A DNA stretch of 6,239 nucleotides from Spirochaetaceae bacterium. Lineage in GTDB: Bacteria > Spirochaetota > Spirochaetia > Treponematales > Breznakiellaceae. This document shows positions 3,956 to 6,239 of the stretch, in pieces. A program made the position numbers and the translations under genes. The stretch lies in assembly GCA_031269165.1 (NCBI GenBank), contig JAISZQ010000041.1, forward strand, positions 1 to 6,239, given 5' to 3'. Numbering within the stretch: position 1 is the first letter of the stretch; every line of letters begins with the position of its first letter. The notes under the pieces are model-generated. The model was given only the letters and a program-made list of their open reading frames with translations. It searched no databases and was not told where the DNA came from.

Positions 3956-6062
3956 ATTTTTTGTATTTTTCCTTGTATTTTTCATAAAAACCTGTCATAT
4001 CATACACCTTTTTTGTACTCGAACCTTCGGGCGGTTTGTTTTCCATCGCCCCGTTCATATAACCCGCGCCCAAAATGTTTGCCATAACATTTTCCGAAAA
4101 GGATTTGCCGGGCTTCGTGAACACGTCATAATGCAAATGCGCTCCCGTTGATACGGATCCAGTATTTCCCAATGCCTCAATCTGTGTATTTGCGCTCACA
4201 AAATCCCCCTTCTTAACATCAGGCAAACTTTGCAAATGCAAATATTCTCCTATTATCCCTGTGGTTTGCGTAAATCCTTCAAATTGATACCCGTACTCTA
4301 TTCTCACGCTATTCCCTTCGCGAGGATGGTTCACGGGATCGCCGTCAATTACACCCGATATTCCGGCATACACGGGCGTGCCTTCCGCCGCAGCTATATC
4401 TATTCCATAATGACGATAGCCATAATTTACATATAACGTTTTACTTTCATCTTCAAGTCCATATAGCCCGCTAATTCTTGTCGCCCCGCCAACCAGTGTC
4501 TGTATCGAGTTGTAAAACTTGGTTTTCGCGCTGGCATAGGTTTGATACCGGTTCAGCACATAATCCGGCGTTCCGTTCATCTCGTCCATTTTGGCAAGCG
4601 TATTCCCAACCGCAAAAGCATCCGTAGACTTGTCAAACCCGTTCATAAACACCGCCGTATTCACTGAGTTCCCGTAGCCCCCGGCAAGTATCGCGTCAAA
4701 CTCTATTGTTTTTCCCATATTCACATTCGTAAGATTTACGGTTTCCCCGTTCACTCTGCCGCTTTTCCGCCACTGCCAGTCTGCCGGGGTTTCTCCATCC
4801 GTATGCTGTATCCCAGCGTCCGTCATCAGCTTTTGCACCAGCCCGACCGCCGTCTTGTCATTCGCGTTCACCCCCAGTATATTCAGCAATCCGCCCTCTA
4901 CACCGGATGCCCCTATCGTATCTGGTCTTACGCTGGAACTCCGGCTGCCGTCCTTGTTGATATACATGCCGTTCTCGTCTTTCAGCCACCCCTCTCCGTC
5001 ATACGCAAGCCCGCCATCTTGCGTCAGCTTCCAGTAATCCGCGCTCGAATCATACCGGTCCAGCACCTTCCGCATACCTTCCGTGTTGCCGGACGCCTTC
5101 GCCATATTGTATTCCATCGCCTCAAGCATGAACCCCGTGCCCACAGACCCCGCGCCGTACCCGGCCATCAGCGCGTTCGCCGTGCTTATGTGCCCTTCAA
5201 CCGCCCGGTCCGTCTCCAGACGCTGCCCCTCCTCCCCGTCGTCCTTCCCGTTCCGGTACGCCTCGTGCCCAAAAACCACGTTCAACCCAAACCGGCTCCC
5301 CTCTTCCATCGCCGCCGTCCCGATGTACATCGTCCGCGTCCCGTCCCCGTTGTCCACCGTTTTCGCCAGTGCCCGCTTCCCCGGTTCCGTTTCGTCTTCA
5401 AAATCAGTCTTGCCGCTTTTGACCAGCTGCAGCCTGTTGTCCAGCGCGTCGTCAAACGCCTGCCTCTGCTCTGCCGTCCCGGAGTACAGCGTCCTCATCT
5501 GGCTCGCAAATTCCCCCGTCGCCTCCTGCCTGCTATTGGCCAGCTTGCTGTTCACATCGTAATACGTCGCTATCCCCTGTCCCACCGACACAAGGTTCTG
5601 GAGGCTCGCGTTTACCCCGCCCGTCCCGATGTTCATGCTCATGCCCTTTTTTCCCAAACGCAACTCCAGCAGCCCCGAATTCAGCGCCCCTCCGGTCAGG
5701 TCAGACAGGTTCAGCACGTTCAGCGTAAAGTCCCCGCCAAGCGCGGCGTTCACTCCCTGCCCCGCGAGCCCGCTGACAAAATTCGACATCGCGCTCGTGT
5801 CACCAAGCGCTTTTCCGGTCAGCCCTTCTATCCCGGTGTTAATGAGCCCGCCGGTTACCGTCTGCGTCGCCTGTACCGCGCTGTTCACCAGTCCCGCCTG
5901 TATGCTCTTCCCAAACGCCTCGCCGTCAAACCCGAAACCCTTCTTTGACGAGTAGGTAACAGAGTTTATCGTGCTCGTGGCAATATTGGTCATCGTTCCC
6001 TGCATAAAGCCCAGCGCCGTCTGTCCAATTGTCTTCTCAAGCCCCGCCGTCATCCCGTTCAC
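3954..6062 (-). CDS. Large exoprotein C-terminal part ending in an M23 zinc peptidase domain
   Basis: This 702-residue protein has a C-terminal M23 (lysostaphin/LytM-type) domain at about 540-650, which cleaves peptidoglycan cross-links. The set is complete: H551-Y-G-I-D555 and H644 as zinc ligands, H609 (YLHLQSL) and H642 (AHLHYD) as catalytic histidines. Residues 1-165 are Gly/Ala/Thr-rich with no signal peptide. Residues 245-320 contain GHEAYRNG (H266, E267) and H291, and residues 340-375 have short 'DGEGWLKDENG' turns. The start is a GTG at 6060-6062 with GGGGAG 12 nt upstream, a long spacing. ATG 6053 is an alternative. An in-frame TGA lies two codons upstream. The abrupt beginning, missing export signal and IS-like end at 6125 suggest the 5' part was lost. 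GC falls from about 65% near 5221-5340 to about 38% near 4201-4440. The peptidase call is firm; the toxin or exoprotein origin is inferred. Confidence 0.82.
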   Translation of the reverse strand: MNGMTAGLEKTIGQTALGFMQGTMTNIATSTINSVTYSSKKGFGFDGEAFGKSIQAGLVNSAVQATQTVTGGLINTGIEGLTGKALGDTSAMSNFVSGLAGQGVNAALGGDFTLNVLNLSDLTGGALNSGLLELRLGKKGMSMNIGTGGVNASLQNLVSVGQGIATYYDVNSKLANSRQEATGEFASQMRTLYSGTAEQRQAFDDALDNRLQLVKSGKTDFEDETEPGKRALAKTVDNGDGTRTMYIGTAAMEEGSRFGLNVVFGHEAYRNGKDDGEEGQRLETDRAVEGHISTANALMAGYGAGSVGTGFMLEAMEYNMAKASGNTEGMRKVLDRYDSSADYWKLTQDGGLAYDGEGWLKDENGMYINKDGSRSSSVRPDTIGASGVEGGLLNILGVNANDKTAVGLVQKLMTDAGIQHTDGETPADWQWRKSGRVNGETVNLTNVNMGKTIEFDAILAGGYGNSVNTAVFMNGFDKSTDAFAVGNTLAKMDEMNGTPDYVLNRYQTYASAKTKFYNSIQTLVGGATRISGLYGLEDESKTLYVNYGYRHYGIDIAAAEGTPVYAGISGVIDGDPVNHPREGNSVRIEYGYQFEGFTQTTGIIGEYLHLQSLPDVKKGDFVSANTQIEALGNTGSVSTGAHLHYDVFTKPGKSFSENVMANILGAGYMNGAMENKPPEGSSTKKVYDMTGFYEKYKEKYKK

Positions 6063-6124
6063 TTTTCACGCAGACTCCCCGCATGACATAAACAAAATCC
6101 CCGCCGTTATTTTTGACTCTCTAG

Positions 6125-6239
6125 GAGCCTGTGGGACTTAGCAAAAAATAGGAAATAATACACGAAAATACTGATTTTAACCTAATCAAAATACTAAAAA
6201 CGGCTTATTTATCGGGGTTTTTGCACTATTTTTTGCGAA
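6125..6239. mobile_element. Candidate insertion-sequence end (runs off the window)
   Basis: From 6125 the sequence begins GAGCCTGTGGGACTTAG, a start resembling terminal inverted repeats of several IS families, and is preceded by CTAG (6121-6124), a target-type tetranucleotide used by some IS5-type elements. Inside, GCAAAAAATAG (6141-6151) recurs inverted as CTATTTTTTGC (6226-6236), 74 nt apart. The stretch is AT-rich, has no gene, and differs sharply from the GC-rich coding sequence on its left. Neither a transposase nor the opposite end is visible, so this is a candidate only. The short piece 6063-6124 holds the possible ribosome binding site GGGGAG (6075-6080) and nothing else recognisable. 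Confidence 0.35.

Noticed and set aside
3877..3957. Starting the lipoprotein at the ATG at 3957, which overlaps the M23 stop codon
   Set aside because: It would add 27 polar residues before a clear lipoprotein signal. ATG 3876 has its own AGAGGAG ribosome binding site.
4803..5948. A 381-codon open frame on the plus strand opposite the M23 gene
   Set aside because: Its product is an Arg/Pro/His-rich low-complexity string with no domain, a typical shadow of the GC-rich front part of the true minus-strand gene.

Overview
The window reads like an accessory stretch of a spirochaete chromosome, most probably a treponeme of the termite-gut type. This assignment is inference. It rests on a decayed copy of the GGTISGNT / GGTIYG-repeat surface proteins that I associate with such treponemes, a group B-type [FeFe] hydrogenase as expected in a strict anaerobe, a dense set of dispersed GC-rich intergenic repeats, and an SH3-domain lipoprotein. 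No 16S or other marker gene is present, so the species cannot be fixed.

Layout, left to right. Positions 1-204 hold the 5' end of a leftward transposase-like gene (IS4 type suggested) with a near-perfect sigma70 promoter and a strong ribosome binding site. Positions 205-1151 hold no intact gene. They contain one arm of an inverted pair of a dispersed repeat (233-294), a frameshifted remnant of a repeat-rich surface protein on the minus strand (312-575), a REP-like multi-arm palindrome (595-708), small GC hairpins (733-791), a longer copy of the dispersed repeat ending in a terminator-like hairpin (798-940), and a half-copy of the palindrome (956-981). Positions 1152-2600 encode a complete [FeFe] hydrogenase on the plus strand. 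Positions 2601-2832 are a convergent intergenic gap with a third copy of the dispersed repeat, whose terminator-like hairpin is correctly oriented for the leftward genes. Positions 2833-6062 hold two leftward genes: a promoter-distal lipoprotein with a bacterial SH3 domain, and ahead of it a 702-residue protein ending in an intact M23 zinc peptidase domain. Positions 6063-6239 hold a candidate insertion-sequence end.

The hydrogenase stands alone, with no maturation genes or electron-transfer subunit beside it, so its partner must be a ferredoxin or enzyme encoded elsewhere. The most interesting unit is the leftward pair. The M23 protein has no signal peptide, begins abruptly next to an IS-like end, and changes from about 65% GC in its front half to below 40% GC around the peptidase domain. 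That pattern fits the detached tip of a large polymorphic exoprotein or toxin with an exchangeable C-terminal cell-wall hydrolase. The following AT-richer lipoprotein would be placed in the envelope and is a candidate cognate (immunity or targeting) protein. This last step is inference.
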